Shown here: in pieces, positions 1 to 11,511 of the stretch
Position numbering within the stretch: position 1 is the stretch's first letter
How the letters are laid out: every line of letters starts with the position of its first letter
Assembly: GCA_941918925.1 (NCBI GenBank)
Contig: OW799233.1
Coordinates: 46,461,341-46,525,340, forward strand
Direction: 5' to 3'
DNA length: 64,000 nucleotides
DNA from: Phyto melanocephala
Taxonomy: Eukaryota; Arthropoda; Insecta; Diptera; Rhinophoridae
The notes under the pieces: model-generated
What the model saw: only the letters and a program-made list of their open reading frames with translations
Database searches by the model: none
Told to the model about the DNA's origin: nothing
Translations under genes and position numbers: made by a program

Positions 1-440
1 GTACAAAAAGATTTAAAATCCAAGATGAACGCCACTTCAAAAAGGCGTACAATAAATTTATATATGTATGGGGCAAATCTAGTATTCGAAAAAATAGCTC
101 CTTCGATCCCCTCAACACTAGTAGCAAATTAAAGTGCTTGACTAGTAGAATACTGTATACAACCAAAAAGTTAAAATTCAAGACTGCATTCTAAGCAAAA
201 TGGCGGATAAATGGGTCGGATAAAGTAATTACTACTTCGTCCTTTTCAACCCTCAAAATAAAAGTGCTTGACTAGTAGAATATTGTATACCATTAAAAAT
301 TTCAAATCCAAGATGGCGTCTTAATTAAAATGGCGGATTTATGTGGCAAAAACAGTAATTACGGCTTTGTCCTTCTTTACCCCTACAATATTCTTATCAA
401 ATAAATGAGCTAGACTACCAGAATACAGTTAACTTGATAA
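1..440. repeat. Tandem ~129-bp units, fragment of a dispersed Helentron-like family
   Basis: Three to four diverged units carry the same landmarks in order: 'aagatggcg'-like, 'gtaattac.gctt.gtcc', 'cccctacaatat', 'gcttgactagtagaata'. The 'gtgcttgactagtagaat' landmark starts at about 135 and 264, a period near 129 bp, with a more diverged third copy near 404. The same landmarks return at 23.69-24.2 kb and 53.2-54.3 kb, where the sequence runs into a 'cggccgaatatagc' hairpin end. I therefore read this as the tandem-repeat interior of one repeat family cut by the window edge. No coding potential is visible. Confidence 0.6.
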
Positions 441-1562
441 AAATTCTAAATTAAAGATAACATAACATTAAATATGATATTGTTACAGATTTTTTTAAAA
501 TAGCTTAATTTACATTATAATTTTATTTTAGTTATATTAACAGTAGCTTAAATTACAATAGTTTTGTTTGTATTAGTTTATGTACATTTAACATTTCGTT
601 TGGTTCGCTGGTTGTTCGAACATGATGTTAAGTTATATGCAGCCGTGGTGAGTTATTATGTGCAGCATACTTTTAGGCACTTTTATTATTCCTGCATATT
701 ACTTAACTTTAACATTACGTCTTAATTTAAATGTAACGGCTTTCGAGTAATTTACAGAATGAACTAGTGTGTACATACGAGAACTTTATCGAACGGTACG
801 GAACACCACTAAGTTACTATAAATTGCCGAACAACACAGCTAACATGATCAGTACAACAGTAGAGCTTGTAAAGTGCGTATCAAAGTGAGTTTGATAATA
901 AAAGTGTATAACAATATGTGAAATAAGTAAAGTGCTATAAAAACAATATCTGAATTAAAATTATTAAAATAAATAAAGTGCTCTTAATTTTATAACGAAT
1001 TTCAACTGTTTTTATTTGCAATACAAAAAGAACTCAAACTCTTTTAAAGGAAATAAGCCAAACTTTATAAAAGGTATAAACGTAACAATATTTAAACCAC
1101 GCAAGTGTAGTGTAGTTGTAGATGTGGTGTAGTTTTTCCCATGAACATGATAGTAAAAGTTATTATCAGAATTAAGTACTCTTACTTGTCATCAATATTT
1201 TGTTATTACATTTTTCATAAAAACTGTTAACGATATTAGCAAAAAAAAAAAAAAGAAATAAAAATCTCACAAATGTTCTATAGAAAAAATTTTCGATTTC
1301 TGTAAAAAAATTTCTTAAAAAAAAACCGATTATATATTAAAAATTTAATACAATAAAACAATTTTTGCTAAAGAATTGTCAACAAATTTATGATTTTGGC
1401 AGAAATGTTGTGTATACGGTATTGAAGATGTAAGCAGATAATTCCTTTTTATGATATTAGTGTAGAAGAAAATGACGGTATAAATCTTCAACGATATAAT
1501 CAAAAATATTTGCGAGTTTAGTACACAGTATGTAAATATTTTTTAAAATATTAGCAAAAAAC
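441..1562. other. No gene seen; AT-rich spacer
   Basis: AT-rich sequence with homopolymer A runs (for example 1238-1255). No ORF, RNA gene or mobile-element end could be supported. Confidence 0.5.
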
Positions 1563-1740
1563 AAGTAAGAGTGCTATATTCGGCCGTATAGAATCTTATA
1601 TACCCTTCACAACGTGTAGTCATGCAATAACAATTGTTTGTATCACCATTCATCTCAATAACATGAAATACGTACATACATACAAAAAGTAAAAGATATA
1701 AAAATTATATAAAAAAAAAATTATTTATTTCATGTAGGGC
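1563..1740 (-). mobile_element. Terminal fragment of Helentron-like family 2
   Basis: It starts with the shared terminus 'acaagtaagagtgctatatt' followed by a degraded hairpin, 'tatacccttcacaac' and a 'caccattcatct' block. The same order occurs at 7701 and 43669 and, in reverse, at 62489. If the hairpin end is the 3' end, as in DINE-1/Helentron elements, this copy points to the minus strand and only its last ~180 bp survive. It runs straight into Tc1-like sequence. Confidence 0.6.
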
Positions 1741-1767
1741 CCCAATTCAATTGAATGAAAAACAACC

Positions 1768-2155
1768 CTACACCATCACATTTTCCCCGCCATGCTTAAC
1801 TGTTCCCTTACAGTACTTTGGATCTAACCGCTTCTTGAGAGGTCGTCGAACGCATTTATTTTTTTGAATCGGATCCTTTACGGTTAAATTTGGACTCATC
1901 GGAGAACAATAAGTTTTACCAATCCTCAACACCCCAATGAATATGATCCTTGGCAAACTTTTTTCTCGCCTTATGATTCGAATTGTCCTTGCACTAATAT
2001 TTAAATCGAACTTTTTAACAATATTTTGCGTAGATATAAACGGATCTTTTTTATTTCTCCAACTATCCTTTGATCCTCTCATGACGATGCTTTATGAGGT
2101 CTTCCTCCACTGTGAACCGTCTCAACTGAACCAGTTGATAAATATTTTTCAATAA
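1768..2155 (-). pseudogene. Tc1-like transposase fragment, internally deleted
   Basis: The minus-strand reading frame encodes 104 residues ending in TVKHGGENVMV, close to the TVKHGGGSVMVWG block in the catalytic half of Tc1-family transposases. RRPLKKRLDPKYCKG just before it also fits that family. The N-terminal part (IVKKFDLNISARTIRIIRR) resembles the second helix-turn-helix of the DNA-binding domain. The expected linker and the first catalytic aspartate region (W..VIFSDESKF) are missing, so an internal deletion has fused the two parts. Matching N-terminal sequence continues a little upstream to about 2155. No inverted repeats could be identified. It is a dead fossil. Confidence 0.7.
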
Positions 2156-2230
2156 TATTTTTTGACTCTTATGTTGTTTTTAATATAACACGATCTAAAT
2201 TCTACTTAAAGTAAAGTAGACTAAATAAGT

Positions 2231-2306
2231 TCTTTGAGGACTGTGGAAGGCATTGATCTGAGGACTAGCCAACAGTCGGGCACACGGGGAGGTACGGTCC
2301 TCACAA
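2231..2306. other. Imperfect inverted repeat
   Basis: 'ctttgaggac' near 2234 pairs with 'gtcctcacaaag' near 2295, enclosing about 50 bp that is more GC-rich than its surroundings. It may be a remnant of a small repeat; no family is recognised. Confidence 0.3.
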
Positions 2307-2395
2307 AGCCACCTCATTTGACAGTAAATTTTCCTATTTTTTGTGGAGTTGATGCAAAGTTAAGTTAATTGAAACAAAAATTGCCATATATTTGT

Positions 2396-2966
2396 AGGGT
2401 GGTTAAACTTTAAAGGCCGATGTTGAATGTGAACCACACCTAAACGTCAAGTTTTTTTTTCTACATTTCCTTTGACATTTCTCAATTTTAGACGAACTCA
2501 ATTTGAACCATGGAAAGATACACAATCGAGCAACGCGTTAAAGTTATTAAGGCTTATTATGAAAATGGGCGTTCAAATCAAAATGTCCAACAATTGCAGC
2601 ACTCACGCTCGTCGTTGATTAACATTATGCATAGGAACTTGCATTTACATGCTTACAGGGTGCAATTGACTCAAGAACTAAAGCCTCTTAACCATTCCAA
2701 ACGTCGTCAATGGTCAAGAGCTAATGTATGAAATAATTCGGCACATTAACGGCATAGAACCTCAATTATGACTCAGCGTCATCGAAAATTTTGACCATCG
2801 GATGGTAGTGTGCCGCCTAGGTCGCGGCAGCCATTTCGCTGAAATTTTGTTCCATACATAATTGAACCATACCAATATTAATAAAAAGAACTGACAATAA
2901 TTGCCTAAATAATTTGTGTTTTATTCAAAATCAACATCGGTCGTTAAAATTCAATCACCCTTTATA
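2396..2966 (+). mobile_element. IS630/mariner-type transposon, internally deleted copy 1
   Basis: The ends are related inverted repeats: 'agggtggttaaactttaa' on the left and the reverse complement 'agggtgattgaattttaa' on the right, each followed by a shared 'gatgttga' block. Remnants of one transposase lie between them. A related copy at 25792-26399 has the same ends and the same N- and C-terminal coding remnants. At ~570 bp this is a non-autonomous deletion derivative. Confidence 0.75.
2510..2861 (+). pseudogene. Mariner/IS630-type transposase remnant
   Basis: The ATG at 2510 opens MERYTIEQRVKVIKAYYENG, the typical first helix-turn-helix of arthropod mariner-like transposases. The frame then jumps to NIMHRNLHLHAYRVQLTQELKPLNHSKRRQW, normally about 100 residues further on, so the second DNA-binding helix region is deleted. 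After the stop at 2731 a different frame (2775-2861) gives VIENFDHRMVVCRLGRGSHF and the usual C-terminus ILFHT plus stop. The whole catalytic DDE region is absent. Only the termini could be mobilised, by a related element elsewhere. Confidence 0.75.
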
Positions 2967-5371
2967 AAACAATTACGAAATTATGGAAATCTATTTTAGG
3001 AGCTGTATCTTAATAGACGAGCTTCGTCAGGTGCTGTGAAAGAGACCCGTCTCTGCACCCTACCTCTACCTAAGTTCTAATGACGAATTATTATAGTCAG
3101 AATCCCAATATCGTTTTCTTTATCCAACCAAACTCAGTCATTAATTATTTTATATCTCTCGCCATTTTAATTAAATACTTTTCTAAGTACTTCTTTTGTT
3201 GTTAATGGCCAAAATATTAAAAAAAATTGTATATGCTGACATAAATTTATATAATCCCAAAAGCTAATTGTATAAAAATGTATATTCTACTCGCGGCAAT
3301 TGTTCTCTTAATACGCCTCCTAAATATGTTTAAAATTATTTCAAACTTTGACTTAAAAATATTTAATGTTAGAATATTATCTAAAATTTTGCACAAATAT
3401 TTTTTTTTACTTTTAGGTTGTGATGTAGGGTATAAAATGGATGCGTTCCTCTGACTATTATTTACTTAAAAGAAATAAAAAGAACAGTGACACTCATTTT
3501 ATCAATTGCCGAAAGCTTTAACAGCATATTATGGTGATTTTGATAATTGTGGTACATATTATCATCAACTCACTCACTCACTCTCTGCATCATAATCAGC
3601 CACACATCACGGTGACTACTTTACCAAACGACAAACTTGAATTTTGTTTCAACGGTAGTCAAAATTGGTCGTAGTTGCTGTTAATAGTACATGACACACA
3701 CTCATACATATTTTAACATAAATACTTGTTAGTTAGTTAAACGAATCAGCAAAACAGTATGACTCCACAAACAATGAAACGACAATAAGACAAGTGGCTG
3801 GCTGGCAGGCGGGCAGTCAGTATTTTTGGTCAATAGTACGAGGCATGTATCATTTTGTTAAACATTTGTTATGAATACCGGTTGTAAGAACAACAAACAG
3901 CAACTAAGTAAACAAAGTTAAGTAGAAATTAAGGAATTTTTTTTATATTTTTTTATTTATTTAATTCAACAACAAAAATGTTGTTTATTTATTACACACA
4001 CACATATTCGTTTATTTATTTATTTATGTTTTCAATTAATGCAAGCATGTATGAATGTGTGTTTGAGTGAATGAGTAAATTAACCATAATCAAGCAACCT
4101 ACCTAACAGCGAAGCAACCAACCAACCGACCAACCAACCCACATTTAATCTTGTGGATTTATTTAATTTTTAAGCGTTTTTTATTTTTTATTTTTTTTTT
4201 AATTTTTTGAATTTCATTATCTTTTATTTCTTTTTAATTTTGCTGCCAAAGATAAGAAATAAATAAATAATGAATGAATGAATGAATGTCATGATTTTAA
4301 TATTCATTAATGCCAAACCAACGAAGCTGTTTCTGAATGAAAATAAAAGTCATAATTTAAACGTGATTTGTAATTATTATTTGCAGGGAATTAATGTTTA
4401 TTTTTAATTATGCATTTTACATGTCTTAAAATTGATTTTTGTAATTATTATTTAATTACAAAATAATTAATAATTATCTCGATACTGTTAATGGAAATAT
4501 TGAAAAAATCGGATTTTTTATTAAACAAAAATAAAAAATAAATTGATTTATTTAAATGTTTTTATATCGTATAAGACAACACACAGAAAACATTTCAATA
4601 TTGTGGCAATTTTAAAATATCGTAAATATGTGTGTGTGTTTTTTAAAAACAATTTTTTTCAAATAAATGTAATAACAGAACTATTATAAGGATTTTAACT
4701 TATAACTTGTTCTTAATATCGTAAATTTTCCTCGCAACATTTTGCGAAACAGATTAACAAACTAAGGAAAATTTTTAGTGCCATTATTATAAACTTGCCG
4801 TTAGTTAAAGGCAGGACTTTGTCGGACCGATAAATGGCTTTACATTACAAAACCTTAATTTATTACATTTTTATCTGTTCAATATTATTATTGTTAACAA
4901 TAATTACAATAAAAAATGAAAATTGTAATATAGCGATGCTATTTATCGGGCACAAAAAACCCTACCTTTTACTAAAGGCAAGTTGTAATAATGGCCCTTA
5001 GCATCGTAAAAAGTTAAGTAGACATTTTTTAATATTATAAAAGGCATTCACGCCACGAGTGTAAGTCTTGCGAAAATGCAAAAATGCGTAAATGTGAAAT
5101 AGAATAACTTTGCTCTTGAAGACGTTAACATCATTTTCGTTAAAAAGTGTTCAACAGTGAGAGAACGAAGGCTACCGAATACAAGTGTTAATTGCCGTCA
5201 TTCTTAGGTACTTTAGCGGCTGACGAGTTGAGCAAATTCTTATCTTTAGATAAGTTTTATTTTACTATTTTATTTTTTTGTAAACTAAAATTTTAGACTC
5301 CTAAATATGTATGGTCCGCAACATCGGATGCCGCAGACTTATTTCTCATACTTAGACGCTGATAACTTTTT
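2967..5371. other. No gene seen; AT-rich spacer with microsatellites
   Basis: Low-complexity runs include 'actcactcactctctgc' near 3570, 'tttatttatttatttat' near 4010-4025, 'accaaccaaccgaccaacc' near 4117-4138, 'aatgaatgaatgaatg' near 4272 and 'tgtgtgtgtg' near 4628. No ORF with family resemblance and no transposon ends were found. Confidence 0.5.
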
Positions 5372-6601
5372 ATACCCGGGGTATAAATGATAGTGGTATA
5401 ATCATTTTGTCATTCCGTTTGTAACACATCGAAATATCAATTTTAGACCACATAAAGTATATATATTCTAAATTGGGGTTTCATTTTATAGCGATCCGTC
5501 TGTCGAAAGCACGGTAGAGGTCGGACCGAAGTAGCTAGGGGGCTCAAATTTTGCCAGAATCTTTCTTATACACAAGGTTTATTTGGTATTGAAAGTGGGC
5601 TAAATCGGAATATTAGGAAGAGAGCTATAGCTCGTAATACAAGAATAGTTTAAAAAACCATGTCCTTCCAACATCGAATAAAGCGGAATCGTGACCAAAC
5701 GGATTAACGTAAAGCCATGAAATTTCGAATGCATATTTTCTGAGTAAAAACAATATTTTACTCTATAAATTGCTTAAATCTATGCATTGGGAGAGCAGTT
5801 ATAGATCAATATGTACGAAAATTTATACCGCACAGTGTATTTTTCAGTATATTAAAAATTTAAAATCTAATAAAACTGACAATATTTGATGTACGTTTCT
5901 GAAATTTTGCAAACATTGCTTTTAAGTCAAAGGCTTTGTTCAAACGGAAAAAAATGTGACACGCCCACTTTAACGACTAACACCCATATAACGGTTAATC
6001 TTAATATAATTTCTCTATCGACAAATTTTTGGAAGAATAAAGGACTATATTGAAATATCTCAGTTTTATTTATTAGCGGAAACTATATTGACACGCCTAC
6101 TTTAACGCCCACTTTTCACGTTATCTAGTGTTAATGAAATTAAAAAGCTCATAAAACCGACAAAATAAGAGGTATAATGATGAAATTTGCTATATAATAC
6201 TTCTAGTCAATGTCAATGTTTTGCCAGAAAGTTTAGGTGACATGCCCACTTTAACGCCCACCTCCCATATAACGTTTTACCTTAAATTCATATAATTTCT
6301 CTATGTACAAAGTTTTTGGAATAACAAAGGACTATATTGAAATATTTCAGTTTTATTTATTAGAAGAAACTATATTGACACGCCTACTTTAACGCCCACT
6401 TTCATTGAAATACTAAATTTACGAAAACATTTTACAAACACATCGAAGTTATGCGAAGAAAATGATATATATTTTAGTATAGAGATTATTCCATAGCGGT
6501 TACTGTTAATAACAAAATAATAAATGTTGTGCTATAAAAGTCCATCAAATTGGTGGTGGGTATAAAAGATTCGGCACAGCCGAATATAGTGCTCTTACTA
6601 G
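5372..6601 (+). mobile_element. Helentron/DINE-1-like element, family 1 copy A
   Basis: The left end is 'tatacccggggtataaa'. It is followed by 'gtcattccgtttgtaacac', 'atcgaaatatcaattttaga' and 'ataaagtatatatattct', the layout of DINE-1/INE-1-like Helentrons of flies. The right end is 'ggtggtgggtataaaa', a perfect hairpin 'ttcggc acagccgaa' and 'tatagtgctcttact'. Internally a ~160-bp block with 'cccactttaacg' repeats at 5958-6118 and 6238-6400 (period ~281 bp). No helicase or other coding sequence remains. Copies at 25648-28382 and 48512-48677 align to it in reverse. The superfamily name is inference from structure. Confidence 0.7.
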
Positions 6602-6888
6602 TTTGTACTGGCTTGTTCTTTGCTTTAGATAAAAAAATAAATTTAAATTTGCCAACAAACAAAAAATTTTTTATTTTGAGGATTTAGTTGCGTTTGATCA
6701 TTCAATGGCTGTGATAAAGTGTGTTGATTATGTTCTTTCCATTGGTGTAAGAAGTCATGACTTCGGTACTTGAGACATCATCACTTTAATACAATGTCAA
6801 TGCTAATTTTGTACTCCCTGTACTGTTTCAAAACGACGCTGTCTGTTTATCGATTGGTAATTTAAATTTTTTCCATTTTTATAGAATA
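6602..6888. other. No feature seen
   Basis: AT-rich spacer between two repeats; nothing recognised. Confidence 0.4.
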
Positions 6889-7120
6889 TTTAAGGTTAGG
6901 TTAGGTTGAAAAACAGGCGCACTAAAAGCCCAAACCTATGACAGGTATACACTTATGCCCAGTTGACATTTTGTGCGCTCCATGTGGGAAACGGAATTCC
7001 CAAACAAAAACAGTAATCAAAATTTCCCAATAAATAAATATCGGACTATTTAGCTCAAGAACTTAGTCCCCTCAATGTAGTTCCGTATGAATTTCCAGTT
7101 CGAAGTCCCCAGGTACTCAA
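6889..7120 (-). mobile_element. Short retroelement-like repeat with (CCTAA)n tail, copy 1
   Basis: Read on the minus strand, the repeat has 'ggggacttcgaactgg', 'cattgaggggact', 'tttttgtttgggaattccgt', 'tggagcgcacaa', 'actgggcataagtgtatacc' and a 'caacctaacctaacc' tail. A second copy in the opposite orientation is at 9893-10115. A short simple-repeat tail at one fixed end is typical of SINEs and of 5'-truncated LINEs. No A/B box or reverse transcriptase is visible, so the class is unresolved. Confidence 0.55.
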
Positions 7121-7700
7121 GATATTTTTACTCTTATTCTTTTTGCATAATTTTTGTTAAAAAACACAATACTCAAAATGAAGGGTATAATAGCAAGGAC
7201 AAAATCAAAGGCAACATCAACGTCAAATTTTCTTACAGAATACCAAGCATGGTGTTATTGTCATCGGTAATACGAATTTACAACTGATAAAAAACGTCGT
7301 TGACGATGCCAAAAAGAATAGAAGTGAAATGGTAACAAATAAAAATTTTCATTAGGAAAAACAAACGTTTGAAATCTCTACAAAGTTCGGATCATCCTCC
7401 AATCACTAATTAATTCTCTAGTCAAGTCCTCTAAGCAATTTCTGATAAACTCGCTGTTTATAAAAATTTCTATATTCGATTCTTTGTAAACAATTTTCTT
7501 CAATTGTCTTGTTTTTCTTTTGATCTATTATTGAATTCACATTTTATCTTGTACCAATACAAGAAAAAAAACAAAAAGATAATAATGAAAAATGATCAAA
7601 CTGAATCCAGTTTTCAGTTTTCATTATTAAATATTTATGTTTTATTTATTTATTTTTTTTGTATTACATTCATTATTGATACGACTAAAAGGCAACTTAA
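7121..7700. other. No gene seen
   Basis: AT-rich spacer. The small ORFs here are low-complexity and unlike any protein family I know. Confidence 0.4.
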
Positions 7701-8486
7701 ACAAGTAAGAGCGTTATATTCGGCCGTGCCGAATCTTCTATACCCTTCACAACAGTAGTTTGTGTCACCATTCATCCCATATGAAATACGTACATACATA
7801 TAAAAACATACATATATAAAAACATCCCATTGTAAAATTATAAATTCACGTATGTATGTTAAAAAAACAAAAAAAAAATACAAAAAAAATTTAAAAAAAA
7901 ATTTAAAAAAAAAAAATTTTAAAAAAAATTAAAACAAAAATTTAACAAAAAAATTAAAAAAAAAATAATAAAAATATAAATAATATATTAAATAAAAAAT
8001 AAAAAAATAAATAAAAAAAAATTAAAAAAAAAAATTTGAAAAAAATTTAAAAAAAAAATTTTTTGGCTCAGCTGGGATTCGATGCCACGTTTTCTCTAAC
8101 CAGTATACATGTTTGTATTTATGTATGTTGTTGTTGTAATGTTGTTTTTGTGAAAAAAAAATCGAGGTGGTCGTGGGTTTTTGCTCATATCTCAGTTGTT
8201 TATGTACCGATGTTTCTGATTTTGAATACCGATCTACTCCCGAATATTTCTGATATTTTAATACTTTACCCGGGACCAGCCTATGTCGGAGGGCTTCAAA
8301 AAGTTGATTTCAACATACAGACGGACAGACGGTCAGACGGACAGACTGACAGAGCTTAATCGACTCCCCTATTCATAAGCTTTCAGAAAATATGTACTTT
8401 ACGGGGTCGGAAATGAAAATTGTAGAAATTTCACACGGAATGACAAACCTATATATACCCTTTTTCACTGTGTGAAGGGTATAAAA
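7701..8486 (-). mobile_element. Helentron-like element, family 2 copy 1
   Basis: The left terminus 'acaagtaagagcgttatatt' is followed by a hairpin 'ttcggccgtgccgaa' and 'tatacccttcacaac'. A ~200-bp A-rich tract (7860-8060) and a module 'ggctcagctgggattcgatg' (8065-8103) follow, then 'gaggtggtcgtgggttt', 'gacggacagac' repeats, 'ggggtcggaaatgaaaattg' and the right terminus 'cactgtgtgaagggtataaaa'. The two ends can pair ('tatacccttcac' with 'gtgaagggtata'). The copy at 43669-44548 is nearly identical outside the A-rich tract, which suggests recent activity. The frame across the non-A part is uninterrupted for 98 codons but shows no family resemblance. Confidence 0.7.
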
Positions 8487-9892
8487 ATATACAACATAAT
8501 AAATATGAATAAGAAAACAACTACAACCATCATTTAATTGACTTCATAAGTACCATCATATTGTCTTTTATTATTGTTAATGTCAGGGCATTTCTTGAGT
8601 AAACTGCTGTTTGTGAATTCAAGAAATTAGTGGTGCATTTATACTTTATGCCTTTACTTTATAATAAAAGACACGTTGAACTAAAGTTTTAAGACACTGC
8701 CTTATTTTATTGAAATAAATACTAATTGCAATTTGTTTTTAATGTCACTTTGTTAGAGGGACGAGTTATTTTCTTTCACTTTGTAAATATATGAAAAATA
8801 AACATATTTTTTTGTTAACTGCTGCAAACAAAAACAACAACAACAACAAGTACATGTATGTCATAAGGCCTTTCGTTTTATTTTCTTTTAAATTTCTATT
8901 AATTTAAGCCGTATTCAACGACTCAAAATTGTAGAGACTTTTAGCTATTCAAGCATTTCATCCATTTATACCGCGACAACATTTTGTTGTCAACAATATT
9001 TTTGCCAGACAATCCCAATTGTATTGGATGTGTCTGTGTGTGTGTGTGTGCAACAAAAAGAGCTGATGTGATGAGTCAGTCAGTCAGTCAGTCAGTGTGC
9101 CTGTGACTATGAACGTTGAAGAAAGTTATTGTCTTAAATGGAGTGCGCATTTTAATTTTTGTCTTAATATGTTATTTTACTTGCACATTTCAACGAACTT
9201 GCGTTTAAACAATAAGGCACTAAAATATTAATGCTAAAATTAATTGTCGTTATTAAAAAAAACTAAATATTAGTTGTAGCTAAAAAAATAAATAAAGAGA
9301 AAAATACAACTTTTTTTTTTGTTAAAATTGTTTAAAATTGTCTATACAATAATATTTTTTCTAATGCATACGAGGCTTATAAGATGGTAATGCATTTACT
9401 AAAACTTACTGATTGGTGCAGTCTTGACTTGACGGCAGTTTTAATTCTTAAGTACTTATTCGAAATCATGGTCATTGCTGCTACGCGGCGTGCTATATAT
9501 CATATCAAAATAATATATTTTAGTCCGATTTGAACGATATGAATCTGCACGATTGGATTCCAGTACGACGAAAGCGCGTACTACAAAGCAAAACTCATCA
9601 TAAATTTCCTGCCTAATTGATTTGAAGATTTGGTTATTTCTTGCGAAGTTCACCTCAATTGGCTGCTAGCTTCTTAAAAAAAGAACTCGCAAAATTACTG
9701 TTAAGAAAAGCAATTCATATAATGAACAGTACAGTAACTTCAACAGTACGACAGTAACTTCAAGTAGTCTTTTTTGTTTGATTTTCTTCTATTCTTGATT
9801 TGAAAAAACATGAACTTTTACTAGCGAAATGTTATGAAATTTTATGAAAATATGGTAACTTAGTTATCAGAGATTACAGTGGATACTATACC
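8487..9892. repeat. No gene seen; AT-rich spacer with microsatellites
   Basis: Contains 'tgtgtgtgtgtgtgtg' near 9034-9050 and five to six 'gtca' units near 9075-9097. No gene or transposon end is supported. Confidence 0.45.
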
Positions 9893-10115
9893 GAACTTGG
9901 AATACCAGGGGAACTCGAACTGGAGTACCATAAGAATTTCCATTGAGGGGTCTGGGTTTTTGGACTAGTCCGTTATTTATGGGGAATTATGTTTATGGTT
10001 TTTGTTTGGGAATTCCGTTTTCCATACGGAGCGCACAACATGCCAACTGGGCATAAGTGTATACCTGTAGTGGGTTTGTGCTTTTAGTGCCCCTCCTTTT
10101 CAACCTAACCTAACT
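9893..10115 (+). mobile_element. Short retroelement-like repeat with (CCTAA)n tail, copy 2
   Basis: Same blocks as 6889-7120, in the opposite orientation: 'aggggaactcgaactgg', 'cattgaggggtctggg', 'gtttgggaattccgttt', 'cggagcgcacaac', 'actgggcataagtgtatacc', ending 'caacctaacctaac'. The two copies form a ~3-kb-spaced inverted pair. Confidence 0.55.
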
Positions 10116-10708
10116 TAGTTAAAAGAGAGAATGTTTTGCAATAGTCATTGTGAAACACAAAATTACCCAATCAAGCTGTGAGTATTCCTACTGCAAGTGA
10201 TATATCATTTCTTCCGAGTTTAAGAAGAGACTTTGTTTTGTTTATCGCATGAGAGGGCCGAAGAGATATATTACAAGTGTGAACTTTCTTCCATGTGAGT
10301 GTCATTCTCTTCAGCGCCTTGGAAAAAGTCATCTTAATGCCTTCGAATATCATTAAACAGATTTTTATTTTCAGTGAACGTCATGGTATCCACAGGATCG
10401 TAATGCGGTGTTAGTTCAGTACTAACAGGTATTTGATACACTTGTACACGAAGATATCGATATGTCAGTAGATTGCTTTCCTGATCAACGGGTTTCCTAA
10501 AAAACTATGATGTTGCTTAATAGTTGGAATGCTTTTCGAACATAAATTCCATTAAATAAATTTATAAAAATTGTTTGACGCATTTAACGAAGATAATTTA
10601 TTTTACAAGACTTTTGAAACTCAAAAAAGCATTTTCTGAAATCTATAAAAATGATATATTTTTTATATAAAAGTAATGAACGAAGCGACTAAAAATTTTC
10701 AGAATTAA
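10116..10708. other. No gene seen
   Basis: Spacer without recognisable coding or repeat structure. Confidence 0.4.
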
Positions 10709-11511
10709 TCTAAATAAAAATCAAATGTCGTTCGTTGGTAGTCGCATCACTGAAGAACGGCTACACCCATTTCGCTCATTTTTTTGAAATGTTTATCATA
10801 TTCAGTCTTAGATTTTTATGGAAGGAAAAATTGTTCACGCCCATTTTTAGAGTTAAGAACATTGTTTGTATTTATATAAAATCGAAGAACGGCTGGACCG
10901 ATTCGAACAAATTTCGCCGTATATGCAGAGTTCTTTAACATTTAGTCTATAAAGTTTGTATATTATAATAACAGCCGGCATAGTTGAGCTTAAACTGAGC
11001 TGGAAAATAACAGTGGGCGTGGCACCTTCATAAAGAATAAACACATTTTATGAGATAACTAGAAAACTATTACATCTATTATCCTAAAACTTTGTGTGTT
11101 GAATATTTATCTTTTCCAATTTCAATAAAACGTGATCGCAGTAGGGGGGCATGGTACATTCTTTATAAAGAAAATATACTTTGTGGAATATCTGCAGAAC
11201 TTTATATCTTATAGGCTTTAAATTCTCTGTAATAGGCTTCGACATAAGGTTACTTTTTCGGGAAAACTGTAATCTCGATTTGATTTAAACTTAGTAAGAA
11301 TTACTTTTGATAAAAATTACCTAATTAAAACTAAACATTATAAGGATCGGAGATCGGTGATACTCTCATACAAACTAAATACTATTTTCGGCAATTATTG
11401 AATACGGAACAAATGATGGGGGGGATAATATTAAAATCTATCCTATTCCTAATGAATACAAAACTTGCAAAAACTTGGTTGGGTCCAGTAAAGCGTGACG
11501 GGTTCTGCTAG
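10709..11511 (+). mobile_element. Non-autonomous Helitron
   Basis: The element starts with TC ('tctaaataaaaatcaaatgt', 10709) and ends with CTAG (11508-11511). It lies exactly between an A (10708) and a T (11512), the textbook Helitron insertion pattern. The start resembles a widespread insect Helitron family beginning 'TCTATAT.AATAAAAATGAA.TGTTCGTTCG'. The end 'gacgggttctgctag' matches the 'CGGGTCTGCTAG' ending of the same family. The 803-bp interior has no Rep/helicase gene. The 67-codon ORF at 10735-10938 arises by chance. Boundaries come from termini only, with no empty site to compare. Confidence 0.75.

Noticed and set aside
8063..8359. 98-codon ORF repeated almost identically at 44132-44410
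   Set aside because: Conservation comes from the repeat element, not from protein constraint; the start is TTG, and the sequence includes simple 'gacggacagac' repeats.
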